This document shows, in pieces, positions 1 to 9,612 of a stretch of DNA of 64,000 nucleotides; the first letter of the stretch is position 1; each line of letters starts with the position of its first letter. The notes beneath the pieces are model-generated. The model made no database searches and was not told where the DNA came from. It saw only the letters and a program-made list of their open reading frames with translations. This stretch comes from Pseudomonas sp. LFM046 (lineage in GTDB: Bacteria > Pseudomonadota > Gammaproteobacteria > Pseudomonadales > Pseudomonadaceae), in assembly GCF_000949385.2 (NCBI RefSeq), contig NZ_JYKO02000001.1, positions 4,282,770-4,346,769 on the forward strand. The letters run 5' to 3'. The translations under genes were made by a program, and so were the position numbers.

Positions 1-864
1 CAGGAACGGCGTAGCGTCGTCACCCGGGGTGCCGACCGCCAAAACCAGGGTCTGGCTGTCGCGCACGGCGCGGATCTTCGACGTCTCGCATTCGATGGCC
101 GGGCCGGCGTCGAAAATGTCGACATAACCCTGGTAGCTGAAGCCTTCACCCTTGAGCATGGCCAGCGCCGGCTCGGTATCGGGGTGGACGCGCCCGATGG
201 TGTTGCGGGCGGCCTCCGACAGGAAGCAGGTGTACAGCGGGAACTTGGGCATCAGTTCGGCGATGAACGCCTTGTTGCCGACGCCGGTGAGGTAGTCCGC
301 ACGGGAGAATTCCATCTTGAAGAAATGCCGGCCGAGGCTTTCCCAGAAGGGGGATACGCCGTCCTTGTCGGACATGCCGCGCATTTCGGCGATCACCTTG
401 TCACCGAAGAGTTCGGGGAACTCGGCGATGAACAGGAAACGCGCCTTGGACAGCAGCCGGCCGTTCAGGCCGCTGCGATGGCCGGAATGGAGGAACAGCG
501 AGCAGAGCTCGGAGTTGCCAGTCAGGTCGTTCGCCAGGAACAGCGTGGGGATCTGGCGGTGGATGTGCAGCTCCTGGGAGGCGCTGACGGTCAGGCCGAC
601 CCGGTAGTTGTACCAGGGCTCACGCAGACCCACGGCGCCGGCTACGGCAGAAATGCCGACGACGGAGCCATCGTCATCCTCAAGGACGAACAGGTAGTCC
701 GCGTCGGCGCGCTCGGCCTCGCCACGGAATGCCTTCTCCGCCCAGCCCACTCGATGCGACAGACGCGCCTCGTTGGCCGGCAGCGTGGTCAGACCTGCTC
801 CGGTGCTGCGTGCCAGGTCGATCAGGGCCGATAAATCGGCGCTGCGTACGGGACGAACGATCAT
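1..864 (-). CDS. aruG: Arginine N-succinyltransferase, beta subunit (3' end cut by window edge)
   Basis: Transfers succinate from succinyl-CoA to arginine, the first step of the arginine succinyltransferase (AST) pathway; in Pseudomonas the enzyme is a pair of related subunits, AruF and AruG. The frame opens at an ATG at 864 (MIVRPVRSADLSAL) and stays open for 288 codons to the window edge, against roughly 340 in the family, so about the last 50 residues lie outside. The product is clearly similar to AruF encoded just upstream, sharing stretches such as NDLTGNS, SPFWE/D and IDIFD/VDIFD. It is the third gene of aruC-aruF-aruG, 108 bp after aruF. The missing end is an edge effect, not a deletion. 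Confidence 0.95.
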   Translation of the reverse strand, partial: MIVRPVRSADLSALIDLARSTGAGLTTLPANEARLSHRVGWAEKAFRGEAERADADYLFVLEDDDGSVVGISAVAGAVGLREPWYNYRVGLTVSASQELHIHRQIPTLFLANDLTGNSELCSLFLHSGHRSGLNGRLLSKARFLFIAEFPELFGDKVIAEMRGMSDKDGVSPFWESLGRHFFKMEFSRADYLTGVGNKAFIAELMPKFPLYTCFLSEAARNTIGRVHPDTEPALAMLKGEGFSYQGYVDIFDAGPAIECETSKIRAVRDSQTLVLAVGTPGDDATPFL

Positions 865-972
865 GGATCCTCCGGATCAGTTGCGTGCGGCAGTCGGCGC
901 GCCTCGCTGGAGAGGCCGCCACCTTTGCCGCTGGAACTTGCCGCTTGAAGCCTGCAGCTTGTGGCTTGTGTT

Positions 973-1989
973 TTAAACCGCGACCAGGCGGACGCTGGCG
1001 CCTTCGCCGACACCCAGGGCTTCGGCGGCTTCTTCACTCAGTACCACGGGCTTGCCGGGCACCCAGTCGAGTTCGGCGACGATGGCACGGAAATCCTGCA
1101 GTTGGCCGTTGCACACCAGGTACTGCCGACCGCCCTTGCCCTGCTCGCCCACTTTCACCGGCACCATGCGGCTCTGGGCAATGGAGCGGATGCTCGAAGT
1201 CCGGGCGTGGAGGGTCGGGCCGCCATCGAAGATGTCGATGTAGTTGTCGGTTTCGAAGCCTTCGCGCATCAGGATGTCGAAGGTGATCTGCGCCCGTGGG
1301 TGCACCTGCCCCATGGATTCCTGGGCCTCGTCCGGCAGCAGCGGCACGTAGATCGGGTAGTGCGGCATCAGCTCGGCGAGGAAGGTGCGGCTCTTCAGGC
1401 CGGACAGGCGCTCGGCCTCGGTGTAGTTGAGGTCGAAGAAGTTGCGACCCACAGCGTCCCAGAACGGGGACTCGCCCTGCTCGTCGCTGTAGCCCACGAT
1501 CTCCACCACCACCGCATCGGCGAAACGCTCCGGGTGGCTGGCCATGAACAGCAGGCGGCCACGGGAGTTCAGCTCGGAGATCGGGGTGTTCACCAGGTCG
1601 CGCTCGACGTAAAAGCTGGTGAGCAGGCTGTTGCCGGTCAGGTCGTGGCAGAGCGACAGGACGTGGATCTTGTTGTGGATCTTCAGTTCCCGCGAGGCAT
1701 GCACGAAGGTTTCGTTGCGGAAGCTGTAGAAGGGTTCGGAGAAGCCGGCGGAAGCGACGATCGCCGAGCAGCCGGCGAGGCGGCCGGTCTGGCTGTCTTC
1801 GAGGACGAAGAAGTAGCTTTCCTCACCGTTGAAACTGACTTCGGCGGAGAACGATGCCTCGGAGGCGGCGATCTTCTCACCCAGGACCTCGGCGTCATCC
1901 GGCAACGAAGTGACACCCACGGGGCTATCCGCAGCCAGACGCTGGACTTCAGCGAGGTCGGCCATTTGCGCGGGGCGCATCACCAGCAT
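973..1989 (-). CDS. aruF: Arginine N-succinyltransferase, alpha subunit
   Basis: Partner of AruG in the first committed step of the AST pathway (L-arginine + succinyl-CoA to N2-succinylarginine), in the cytoplasm. The 338-residue product begins MLVMRPAQMADL and is full length; it shows family blocks CHDLTGNSLLTSFYV, ELNSRGRLLFMASHPERFAD and GYSDEQGESPFWD. A second Met three codons in is possible, but the first matches what I recall of the P. aeruginosa protein. It lies 153 bp after aruC with two hairpins in the gap, and is probably co-transcribed from the ArgR-controlled promoter before aruC. The related sequences of AruF and AruG suggest an old duplication. Confidence 0.97.
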   Translation of the reverse strand: MLVMRPAQMADLAEVQRLAADSPVGVTSLPDDAEVLGEKIAASEASFSAEVSFNGEESYFFVLEDSQTGRLAGCSAIVASAGFSEPFYSFRNETFVHASRELKIHNKIHVLSLCHDLTGNSLLTSFYVERDLVNTPISELNSRGRLLFMASHPERFADAVVVEIVGYSDEQGESPFWDAVGRNFFDLNYTEAERLSGLKSRTFLAELMPHYPIYVPLLPDEAQESMGQVHPRAQITFDILMREGFETDNYIDIFDGGPTLHARTSSIRSIAQSRMVPVKVGEQGKGGRQYLVCNGQLQDFRAIVAELDWVPGKPVVLSEEAAEALGVGEGASVRLVAV

Positions 1990-2018
1990 TGGGGGTCACT
2001 CCTTTTCTTGTTAAAGGC

Positions 2019-2131
2019 TCCAGACGGTCAACTCGAACCGTCCGGAGAAAGCAGGGCCCCTATGGCCCACGCTCACGCATGAATCTGTTCCGTCCCTGGG
2101 TTGTACGCGCAGCGCGTCCCTGCGCTGCGTA
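2019..2131 (-). other. Two hairpins in the aruC-aruF intercistronic gap
   Basis: Arms TCCAGACGGT (2019-2028) and ACCGTCCGGA (2037-2046) form one stem; GTACGCGCAGCG and CGCTGCGTAC, within 2102-2131, form a second. Neither is followed by a long T run on the minus strand, so they look more like RNA stability or partial-attenuation elements in a continuous operon than full terminators. This is inferred from sequence only. Confidence 0.5.
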
Positions 2132-2142
2132 CAGCAGTCGCG

Positions 2143-3447
<1,305 letters not shown>

Positions 3448-3477
3448 TTACAGCGCCAACCCCGCGAAAACCGGCGC

Positions 3478-3493
3478 TTACGGAAATGCGACA
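3478..3493 (-). promoter_or_regulatory. Candidate ArgR half-site, distal to aruC
   Basis: A second minus-strand TGTCGC-N8-AA match, exactly 51 bp upstream of the proximal one (roughly five helical turns). The argR gene itself ends at 3734, so both sites sit in the argR-aruC gap and most likely serve aruC. Confidence 0.55.
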
Positions 3494-3610
3494 GAAAGCG
3501 TCGGGAAGGCGCAGTTTAAACGCTGATCGCCACTGCTACGCACCGACCGGGAAATTTTCTCCACGGGGTGACTGGTGAGTATCAATCAAGGAGGGGACGG
3601 AAAATCTGTG

Positions 3611-3700
3611 GGGGCGAATTCATTCGCCAAGCAGGCCGCAGGCCTGCCCTACCGGACCGCAGGGGGCAGCGTTGCTGCCCTTGGCGAATGAATTCGCCCC
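3611..3700. repeat. Large inverted repeat with GGGCGAATTCATTCGCC arms, between argR and aruC
   Basis: The outer arms are GGGGCGAATTCATTCGCCAAG on the left and its complement ending at 3700. Between them sit two smaller hairpins (GCAGGCCGCAGGCCTGC and GGGCAGCGTTGCTGCCC). Each outer arm is itself nearly palindromic. Placed just after the argR stop, it can fold on both strands and may end argR transcription. The same arm recurs at 49589-49610 and, in altered form, at 47014-47031, so it is a dispersed intergenic repeat of this genome. The rest of the 370-bp gap holds only the ArgR sites. Confidence 0.8.
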
Positions 3701-3733
3701 TACAAGAGAATGAAGAGGGGTAAGCGAGAGGGA

Positions 3734-4720
3734 TCAGGTCCGCTCGGCCACGGGAGCCGGCTGCGAAGCCTCGAAGGGGCTGGTGCCGCGGCGCTGGTTG
3801 CGGTCTTCGCGGGGAGTGACGCCGAAGAAGTTGCGGTAGGCGCTGGAGAAGTGCGGGCCGGAGGAGAAGCCGCAGGACAGGCCGATCTGGATGATGGACT
3901 TGCTGGTCTGCATCAGCATCTGCCGCGCCTTGTTCAGACGCAGTTCCAGGTAGTACTGGCTGGGTACGCGATTGAGGTACTGCTTGAAGATGCGCTCCAG
4001 CTGGCGACGGGACACACAGACATGCTGCGCGATCTCGTCGGTGGTCAGCGGCTCTTCGATATTGGCTTCCATCAGCAGCACGGCCTGGGTCAGCTTCGGA
4101 TGGCTGGAGCCGAGGCGATTCTGCAGCGGGATGCGCTGACGTTCGCCGCCTTCGCGGATGCGCTCCACCACCAATTCTTCGGATACCGCACCGGCCAGTT
4201 CAGCGCCATGGTCGCGCGCCAGCACCGCCAGCAGCAGGTCCAGCACCGCCAGCCCGCCACACGCAGTGAGGCGATCACGGTCCCAGTCGAACAGGTGGCT
4301 GGTGGCGATCACCTTGGGGAAGCGTTCGGCGAAGTCGTCCTGCCAGCGCCAGTGCACCGCCGTGCGGTAGCCGTCCAGCAAGCCGAGCTGCGCCAGCGGA
4401 TACACACCGGCGGAAAGGCCGCCGACCACGCAGCCGGCACGCACCAGCTGCTTGATGGCCGCCGACAGCGCCGGGGACATCTGCGCGGGCGGCTCGTCGG
4501 CCACCAGGAACAGGCGCTGCAAGCCGTCCAGCTTGCCGGTCCAGCCCTCGCCCGGCAGGCGCCAGCCGCCCTCCGCAGCCGGTTCGGCATGCAGGAAAGA
4601 CATCTCGTAAACCACTTCCGGATGGAGTCGCTGGGCTACGCGCAGGGCTTCCTCGGCAAGCGCCAGGGTCAGCGCCTTGGTACCAGGCCAGAGGAGAAAA
4701 GCGATTCGATGGGCAGTCAT
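3734..4720 (-). CDS. argR: AraC-family arginine-responsive regulator ArgR
   Basis: Transcriptional regulator of arginine metabolism in Pseudomonas; it activates the aru and aot operons and represses biosynthesis. It is unrelated to the enterobacterial ArgR hexamer. The 328-residue product has an N-terminal DJ-1/PfpI-like sensor fold (about residues 5-180, with GCVVGGLSAGVYPLAQLGLLD) and a C-terminal double helix-turn-helix (about 215-310; VCVSRRQLERIFKQYL and GFSSGPHFSSAYRNFFGVTP). I chose the ATG at 4720 (MTAHRIAFLLWPG) because it matches the known start; an upstream in-frame ATG would add 56 unrelated residues overlapping aotP. It is the last gene of the aotJQMOP-argR operon, 95 bp after aotP. 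Confidence 0.96.
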   Translation of the reverse strand: MTAHRIAFLLWPGTKALTLALAEEALRVAQRLHPEVVYEMSFLHAEPAAEGGWRLPGEGWTGKLDGLQRLFLVADEPPAQMSPALSAAIKQLVRAGCVVGGLSAGVYPLAQLGLLDGYRTAVHWRWQDDFAERFPKVIATSHLFDWDRDRLTACGGLAVLDLLLAVLARDHGAELAGAVSEELVVERIREGGERQRIPLQNRLGSSHPKLTQAVLLMEANIEEPLTTDEIAQHVCVSRRQLERIFKQYLNRVPSQYYLELRLNKARQMLMQTSKSIIQIGLSCGFSSGPHFSSAYRNFFGVTPREDRNQRRGTSPFEASQPAPVAERT

Positions 4721-4782
4721 GGCAGGCAGCTTAGCAGACCCCGGCAAAAGGAAAGGAAAGAGGTGAAGACTGGCTTCGAAGC

Positions 4783-4810
4783 AGCGCGGCGGCCCTGGGG
4801 CCGCCGCGCT
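4783..4810. other. Strong GC hairpin between aotP and argR
   Basis: AGCGCGGCGGCC and its complement are separated by a few bases, forming an almost perfect stem in the 95-bp gap. No T tract follows on the minus strand. It could act as an RNase barrier or partial terminator that sets argR expression relative to the transporter genes. Confidence 0.55.
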
Positions 4811-4815
4811 GGACA

Positions 4816-5580
4816 TCACTTCAGGCTGCCAGAGAGGAACTGCTTGAGGCGGTCGGACTGCGGATTGGCCAGCACGTCTTTCGGGCAACCACGCTCTTCC
4901 ACCAGGCCTTTGTGCAGGAACACCAACTGGTTGGACACCTCGCGGGCGAAGCCCATTTCGTGGGTGACCACCACCATGGTACGGCCTTCCACCGCCAGAT
5001 CCTTCATTACTTTGAGCACTTCACCCACCAGCTCCGGGTCCAGGGCGGAAGTGGGTTCGTCGAACAGCATCACCTCCGGTTCCATGGCCAGGGCACGGGC
5101 GATGGCCACGCGCTGCTGCTCGCCGCCGGACATGTGCGCCGGATAGGCGTCCTTGCGATGGGCCACGCCCACCTTGGCCAGGTAATGCTCGGCCTTTTCG
5201 ATGGCTTCCTTCTTCGGCACGCCGAGGACATGCACCGGCGCTTCGATCACGTTCTCCAGGGCGCTCATGTGCGACCACAGGTTGAAGTGTTGGAACACCA
5301 TGGCCAGACGCGAGCGCATGCGCTGCAGCTGCTTGGGATCGGCCGCTTTGAGGCCGCCGTCCTTGTTGGCCACCAGCTTCAGTTCCTCGCCATTGAGGAG
5401 GATCTTGCCGCCGTGGGGCTGCTCCAGCATGTTGATGCAGCGCAGGAAGGTACTTTTGCCCGAGCCGCTCGAGCCGATGATGCTGATGACGTCGCCAGCC
5501 TTGGCCGCCAGGGACACGCCCTTGAGCACTTCGTGGCTGCCATAGCGCTTGTGCAGATCTTGGACTTCCAGTTTGTACAT
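4816..5580 (-). CDS. aotP: Arginine/ornithine ABC transporter ATP-binding subunit
   Basis: Cytoplasmic ATPase of the arginine/ornithine importer AotJQMP. The 254-residue polar amino-acid-type ABC protein has Walker [10 protein letters not shown] (residues 36-44), the signature [14 protein letters not shown], Walker [14 protein letters not shown] and a switch histidine in VVTHEMGF. Length and motifs are typical of HisP/GlnQ-like proteins. Start ATG at 5580 lies 19 bp after the aotO stop. It is fifth in the aot operon and would be co-induced by arginine through ArgR. Confidence 0.95.
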   Translation of the reverse strand: MYKLEVQDLHKRYGSHEVLKGVSLAAKAGDVISIIGSSGSGKSTFLRCINMLEQPHGGKILLNGEELKLVANKDGGLKAADPKQLQRMRSRLAMVFQHFNLWSHMSALENVIEAPVHVLGVPKKEAIEKAEHYLAKVGVAHRKDAYPAHMSGGEQQRVAIARALAMEPEVMLFDEPTSALDPELVGEVLKVMKDLAVEGRTMVVVTHEMGFAREVSNQLVFLHKGLVEERGCPKDVLANPQSDRLKQFLSGSLK

Positions 5581-5599
5581 GGTCTCGGTCTCGTTTGGC

Positions 5600-6712
5600 T
5601 CAGTCGCTCAGCAGGCGTCCCTGACGAATGGGTTCACGGCCGGCCACCTTGGCCAACCACAGTCCAGGTTGCGCGAAACGCATCCGCTCGCGCGCGAACA
5701 ACACTCCGTCTACCGAAGCGCACACCACGGCGTGACGGTCTTCCAGCGGATCGATCACTTCGAACAGCGGGTCGCCCGCCTTCACGTTCGCCCCGGCGGG
5801 CTGCAGGAAACTCACCACACCGGCGTGGGGCGCGTAGAGATATTCGGCGCCCTCGAAGGGGGTGGCCTCACAACAGGCTTGCGGCGCGACCGGCCACTGA
5901 CCGGTAATCAGCCCCTGGTCGGCGAGGAAGGCCAGGATGGCTTCGGTACGCGCCTCGGCCAGCGGCTTGTCGGTATCCGCCATGCTGCCCAGCTCGACGG
6001 TGGTCGCCATGCAGGCCAGCGGAATCGCCGCACCGGGGAAACGCTGGGCCAGGCGCAGCCAGGGCAGCGAACAGGATTCGTCGAAGGAACTGCCGCCGGA
6101 GTCTTCGGCGGTCAGCACGGCGCCCGCCTCCAGGCGCGCCGCCAGCGGACGCAGTTCGCTCCAGTGTTGCGGCATGCAGTACAGATGCACCGCGGCTTCG
6201 AAGTCGCAATGCAGGTCCAGCACCAGGTCGGCGTCGCAGGCATGCTGCAGCAACAGGCGCTGCAGGCCGGCCAGCTCGGAACCGGCCGGCGGCAGTGCAG
6301 CGAGTGCCTCGATCATGGCTTGGCGAATCAGCGCCACATTGGCGGTGGCATCGGCCTCCAAGCGACCGTCCAGGCGATCACCCACCAGGCGGGCCAGGTC
6401 GGCGAAGTCGCGATTGAAGTTCTTGCCGCTGCCCAGCTCGAAGCGCCCCTGTTGGGTGGCCTGAATGAGCTGGCCGAGACCAACAGGGTTGGCCACCGGC
6501 ACCAGTTCGATCACACCGGTCAGACGGCCCTGCCCTTCCAACTCGCGCAGGCGGCGCTTGAGCTCCACCGCCACCCGCATCCCCGGCAGCTCATCAGCGT
6601 GCAGCGAGGCCTGGATATAGGCCTTGCGCGCGCCGCTGCCGAAACGGAAGACCGTCAGTTGGCGGCGGGTCCCCAGGCAACTCCAGGGCAGTTCATGGTC
6701 GATACGTTGCAT
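5600..6712 (-). CDS. aotO: AotO, succinylglutamate desuccinylase/aspartoacylase-family hydrolase
   Basis: Member of the AstE/aspartoacylase zinc carboxypeptidase-like family, encoded within the arginine/ornithine uptake operon. The 370-residue product carries the zinc-ligand block [11 protein letters not shown] (His38, Glu41) and a downstream histidine in [11 protein letters not shown]; its C-terminal third (about 290-360) resembles a biotinyl/lipoyl-like beta fold seen in long members of this family. Known work on P. aeruginosa found AotO dispensable for uptake, and its substrate is not established to my knowledge. It starts 5 bp after the aotM stop, so expression is tied to the transporter. 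Confidence 0.85.
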   Translation of the reverse strand: MQRIDHELPWSCLGTRRQLTVFRFGSGARKAYIQASLHADELPGMRVAVELKRRLRELEGQGRLTGVIELVPVANPVGLGQLIQATQQGRFELGSGKNFNRDFADLARLVGDRLDGRLEADATANVALIRQAMIEALAALPPAGSELAGLQRLLLQHACDADLVLDLHCDFEAAVHLYCMPQHWSELRPLAARLEAGAVLTAEDSGGSSFDESCSLPWLRLAQRFPGAAIPLACMATTVELGSMADTDKPLAEARTEAILAFLADQGLITGQWPVAPQACCEATPFEGAEYLYAPHAGVVSFLQPAGANVKAGDPLFEVIDPLEDRHAVVCASVDGVLFARERMRFAQPGLWLAKVAGREPIRQGRLLSD

Positions 6713-6716
6713 GACA

Positions 6717-7415
6717 TCAGGCCTTGCGCGGGGCCAGGTAGGCCAGGTAACGACGCTCGGCGGCCTTGAACAGGCGCACCAGGATGAAGGTCAGGCTCAG
6801 GTAGAACAGGCCGGCGGTGATGAAGGCCTCGAACGGCAGGTAGAACTGCGAGTTCACGGTGCGTGCCGCGCCGGTGATGTCGATCAGGGTGACGATGGAC
6901 GCCAGGCTGGTGGTGTGCAGCATCATGATGACTTCGTTGCTGTACTGCGGCAGCGCACGACGCAATGCCGACGGCAGCAGGATCCGGCGGTACAGCTTGG
7001 CGCGGGACATGCCCATGGCCTTGGCCGCCTCGATCTCGCCGTGGGGCGTGGCCTTGATGCTGCCGGCGAGGATTTCCGCAGTGTAGGCGCTGGTGTTGAC
7101 GGCAAAGGCCAGGCAAGCGCAGAAGGTCGCGTTGGACAGGTAGGGCCAGAACGCGCTCTCGCGCACGGACTCGAACTGGGCCAGGCCGTAATAGATGAGG
7201 AACAGCTGCACCAGCATCGGGGTGCCGCGGATCACATAGGTGTAGAGCCAGGCCGGGAAGTTCACCCAGGGCTGCTTGGATACCCGCATCAGCGCCAGCG
7301 GCACGGCAGCCGCAAGGCCGAGTGCCAGGGAGATGGCCAGGAGCTTGAGGGTCACCAGCACGCCGCCGAAGTAGAGCGGCAGGCTCTCCCAGATCACGTT
7401 GTAGTCGAAGATCAT
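6717..7415 (-). CDS. aotM: Arginine/ornithine ABC transporter permease AotM
   Basis: One of two inner-membrane permeases of the importer. The 232-residue product (MIFDYNVIWESLPLYFGGV) has about five hydrophobic helices and the permease EAA-type loop GEIEAAKAMGMSRAKLYRRILLPSALR, which docks on AotP. Its start codon overlaps the aotQ stop by 4 bp (ATGA), indicating translational coupling, as expected for subunits needed in equal amounts. It is a typical HisM/GlnP-family protein with nothing missing. Confidence 0.95.
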   Translation of the reverse strand: MIFDYNVIWESLPLYFGGVLVTLKLLAISLALGLAAAVPLALMRVSKQPWVNFPAWLYTYVIRGTPMLVQLFLIYYGLAQFESVRESAFWPYLSNATFCACLAFAVNTSAYTAEILAGSIKATPHGEIEAAKAMGMSRAKLYRRILLPSALRRALPQYSNEVIMMLHTTSLASIVTLIDITGAARTVNSQFYLPFEAFITAGLFYLSLTFILVRLFKAAERRYLAYLAPRKA

Positions 7416-8101
7416 AGTTCAGCCGCCTTGATGCCAGCGGAGTAGCGACGCTCCATGTAGCGCAGGGCCAGCAGGGAAACGCTGGTCAGCACCAGGTACA
7501 GCGCGGCAACCGCGAGGTAGAAGGTGAAGGGTTCACGGGTCGCATCCGCTGCGCTCTTGGCCTTGAACATCATGTCCTGCAGACCGACCACCGAAATCAG
7601 CGCGGTAGCCTTGGTCATGACCAGCCAGTTGTTGGTGAAGCCCGGAATCGCCAGGCGAATCATTTGCGGCACCAGGATGCGGAAGAACACCTTGGGCCCG
7701 CTCATGCCGTAGGCCAGGCCGGCCTCACCCTGCCCTTTCGGGATCGCCATGAAGGCGCCCCGGAAGGTTTCCGAGAGGTAGGCACCGAAGATGAAGCCCA
7801 GGGTGAAGACACCGGACCAGAAGGGGTCCAGATCGATGTAGTCCTCGTAGCCGACCATGGGCGCCACGACGTTCACCAGCTGCTGGCCGCCGTAGAAGAT
7901 CAGGAGAATCAGCACCAGATCGGGAATGCCGCGGATCACCGTGGCGTAGGTTTCACCCATCAGGGCCAGCCACTTGATCGGCGAAAGGCGGAAGGCCGCG
8001 CCGATCAGGCCAAGCACTATCGCCATGGAGATGGAAGACAGGGCCAGCAGCAGGGTGAGCCAGGCACCATCGAGAATGGTCGAGCCGTAGCCGTTGAGCA
8101 T
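7412..8101 (-). CDS. aotQ: Arginine/ornithine ABC transporter permease AotQ
   Basis: Second inner-membrane permease of the importer, pairing with AotM. I chose the ATG at 8101 (MLNGYGSTILDGAW), giving 229 residues, because GAGGA lies 8 bp before it and the family starts here; an upstream in-frame start would add 17 residues without a ribosome-binding site. It has several hydrophobic helices and the coupling loop GQGEAGLAYGMSGPKVFFRILVPQMIR. It follows aotJ by 107 bp; in such systems the binding-protein gene is normally expressed more than the permeases. Confidence 0.94.
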   Translation of the reverse strand: MLNGYGSTILDGAWLTLLLALSSISMAIVLGLIGAAFRLSPIKWLALMGETYATVIRGIPDLVLILLIFYGGQQLVNVVAPMVGYEDYIDLDPFWSGVFTLGFIFGAYLSETFRGAFMAIPKGQGEAGLAYGMSGPKVFFRILVPQMIRLAIPGFTNNWLVMTKATALISVVGLQDMMFKAKSAADATREPFTFYLAVAALYLVLTSVSLLALRYMERRYSAGIKAAEL

Positions 8102-8208
8102 GATCAGATCCTCATGCAGCGCGCCGGAATAGTCCGGGCGGCACCGCCACAACGAAAAAGTGGCACAAACCGCTATGTGAAGTTTGTGCCACTTTCAGGG
8201 AAATGCGA

Positions 8209-8991
8209 TTACTCGCCGTAGACGTCGAACTTGAAGTACTTGTCCTGCACATCCTTGTACTTGCCGTTGGCACGGATGGCGGCAATGGCATTGTTGATCT
8301 TCTCGGCCAGGGCCTTGTCACCCTTGCGCACCGCGATGCCGGCACCTTCGCCGAAGTACTTCTTCTCGTTGAAGTCCGGACCCACCAGGGCAAAGCCCTT
8401 GCCGGCGTCGGTCTTGAGGAAGCCGTCGTCGATGTTGACCACATCCGCCAGGGTGGCGTCGAGACGGCCGGCGGTCATGTCCAGGAAAATCTCGTTCTGG
8501 GAGCTGTAGCGCACCACTTCAACACCCGCCGGAGCGAAAACGTCGGTGGCGTAGCGGTCATAGATGGAGGCGCGCTGCACGCCAACTTTCTTGCCCTTGA
8601 GGTCGGTCAGCGGGTCGTTGATGACAGTGCCTTCCTTCATCGCGAGACGCGCGGGGGTGTGGTAGTACTTGTTGGTGAAGTCGACCGACTTCAGGCGCTC
8701 TTCGGTGATGGTCATGGACGACAGCACGGCGTCGAACTTGCGCACTTTCAGAGCCGGGATCAGGCCGTCGAATTCCTGCTCGATCCACTGGCACTTGACC
8801 TTCATCTCGTCGCACAGGGCATTACCGATGTCGTAGTCGAAGCCGGTGATCTTGCCTTCCGGAGTCTTGTAGGCAAAGGGCGGGTAGGCTGCTTCGATAC
8901 CAATGCGCAGAGGCTTGGCGTCGTCCGCCATGGCGGCCAGCGGCGACAACAGGGACAGCGCCATGGCGCCGAGAAGTGCAATCTTTTTCAT
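8209..8991 (-). CDS. aotJ: Arginine/ornithine periplasmic binding protein AotJ
   Basis: Periplasmic receptor that delivers arginine and ornithine to AotQM. The 260-residue product has a signal peptide ([22 protein letters not shown], cleavage near residue 22) and the type-3 solute-binding fold, with [27 protein letters not shown] at the start of the mature protein and the [21 protein letters not shown] ligand-binding block. Two cysteine-containing stretches ([11 protein letters not shown]) are typical of the LAO/HisJ group. It is the first gene of aotJQMOP-argR; a GGAGT site lies before the ATG at 8991 and an ArgR-type half-site about 165 bp upstream. Confidence 0.96.
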   Translation of the reverse strand: MKKIALLGAMALSLLSPLAAMADDAKPLRIGIEAAYPPFAYKTPEGKITGFDYDIGNALCDEMKVKCQWIEQEFDGLIPALKVRKFDAVLSSMTITEERLKSVDFTNKYYHTPARLAMKEGTVINDPLTDLKGKKVGVQRASIYDRYATDVFAPAGVEVVRYSSQNEIFLDMTAGRLDATLADVVNIDDGFLKTDAGKGFALVGPDFNEKKYFGEGAGIAVRKGDKALAEKINNAIAAIRANGKYKDVQDKYFKFDVYGE

Positions 8992-9154
8992 GTTATGACT
9001 CCTTCAAAGGGGGATGGCTTCTGTTGGCAGCGTGAGATTTCGCCCAGACGGTCCACGAATTGTAGAAAGAGTCGTCGTCTTTGCTGGCTGAAGGCCCTAA
9101 GCAAAAGGCTCCGACTGGGTGTGCGGCATTCTAGCCACAGCCCTTAAGTCGATA

Positions 9155-9170
9155 TTTCTTCAATGCGACA
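9155..9170 (-). promoter_or_regulatory. Candidate ArgR half-site upstream of aotJ
   Basis: A minus-strand TGTCGC-N8-AA match, preceded by a GGCGC...TGTAA arrangement that also precedes the proximal aruC site. That shared context at two arginine operons supports the call; binding itself is inferred. Confidence 0.6.
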
Positions 9171-9557
9171 ACAAATTACAGAAGCGCCGGAGCGGGGGAG
9201 AAAGAGGATTGACAGGCACAGGGAAAAGTGCCGGGAAAGCAGGTTTCAAAACCTAGATTAAAGGCAATTATCAGGCCACAAAATCAAGAACCCTGATACT
9301 TCGGGCATCACAGCATTTTGACTTGCTGAGCACAGCCGGAAAAATGCTCTGAATCAGCCTCGGCCGTTCCCGATGGAACCAGGTTGGCGTCAGGCGTAAC
9401 GAACACTGTTACCACAATGCCCCTCCCTTGCTGAAAATCCGATATCCAATCGGCATTTGCAGCAGCGAGTTCACGCTTTTCTTTCCAGGGTAATTCCGAA
9501 CACGACGATCACCAGACTTCGCGTACGCGGCATCGACGCTGACAACGGCACCCCATA
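9171..9557. other. Gene-free stretch upstream of the aot promoter
   Basis: About 390 bp, less GC-rich than its surroundings, with no convincing reading frame, tRNA or terminator. One 14-bp inverted repeat, AGGTTTCAAAACCT (9241-9254), stands out. It may be the distal part of the aotJ promoter or an unannotated small RNA; I see nothing decisive. Confidence 0.4.
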
Positions 9558-9561
9558 AATG

Positions 9562-9600
9562 CAAAACCCCGCCCCGGCTTGTGGCCGGGGCGGGGTTTTG
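9562..9600 (-). terminator. Rho-independent terminator of acsA
   Basis: A perfect GC stem with flanking A and T runs (AAAACCCCGCCCCGGC, a short loop, then its complement) begins 13 bp after the acsA stop codon. The A/T flanks are symmetrical, so it could work in both directions, but only acsA points into it. Confidence 0.9.
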
Positions 9601-9612
9601 CGCAGGGGCGGA

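Noticed and set aside
30..864. Possible pseudogene status of aruG because no stop is seen
   Set aside because: The frame is continuous with full family similarity right to the first base of the window; the missing end is the window edge.
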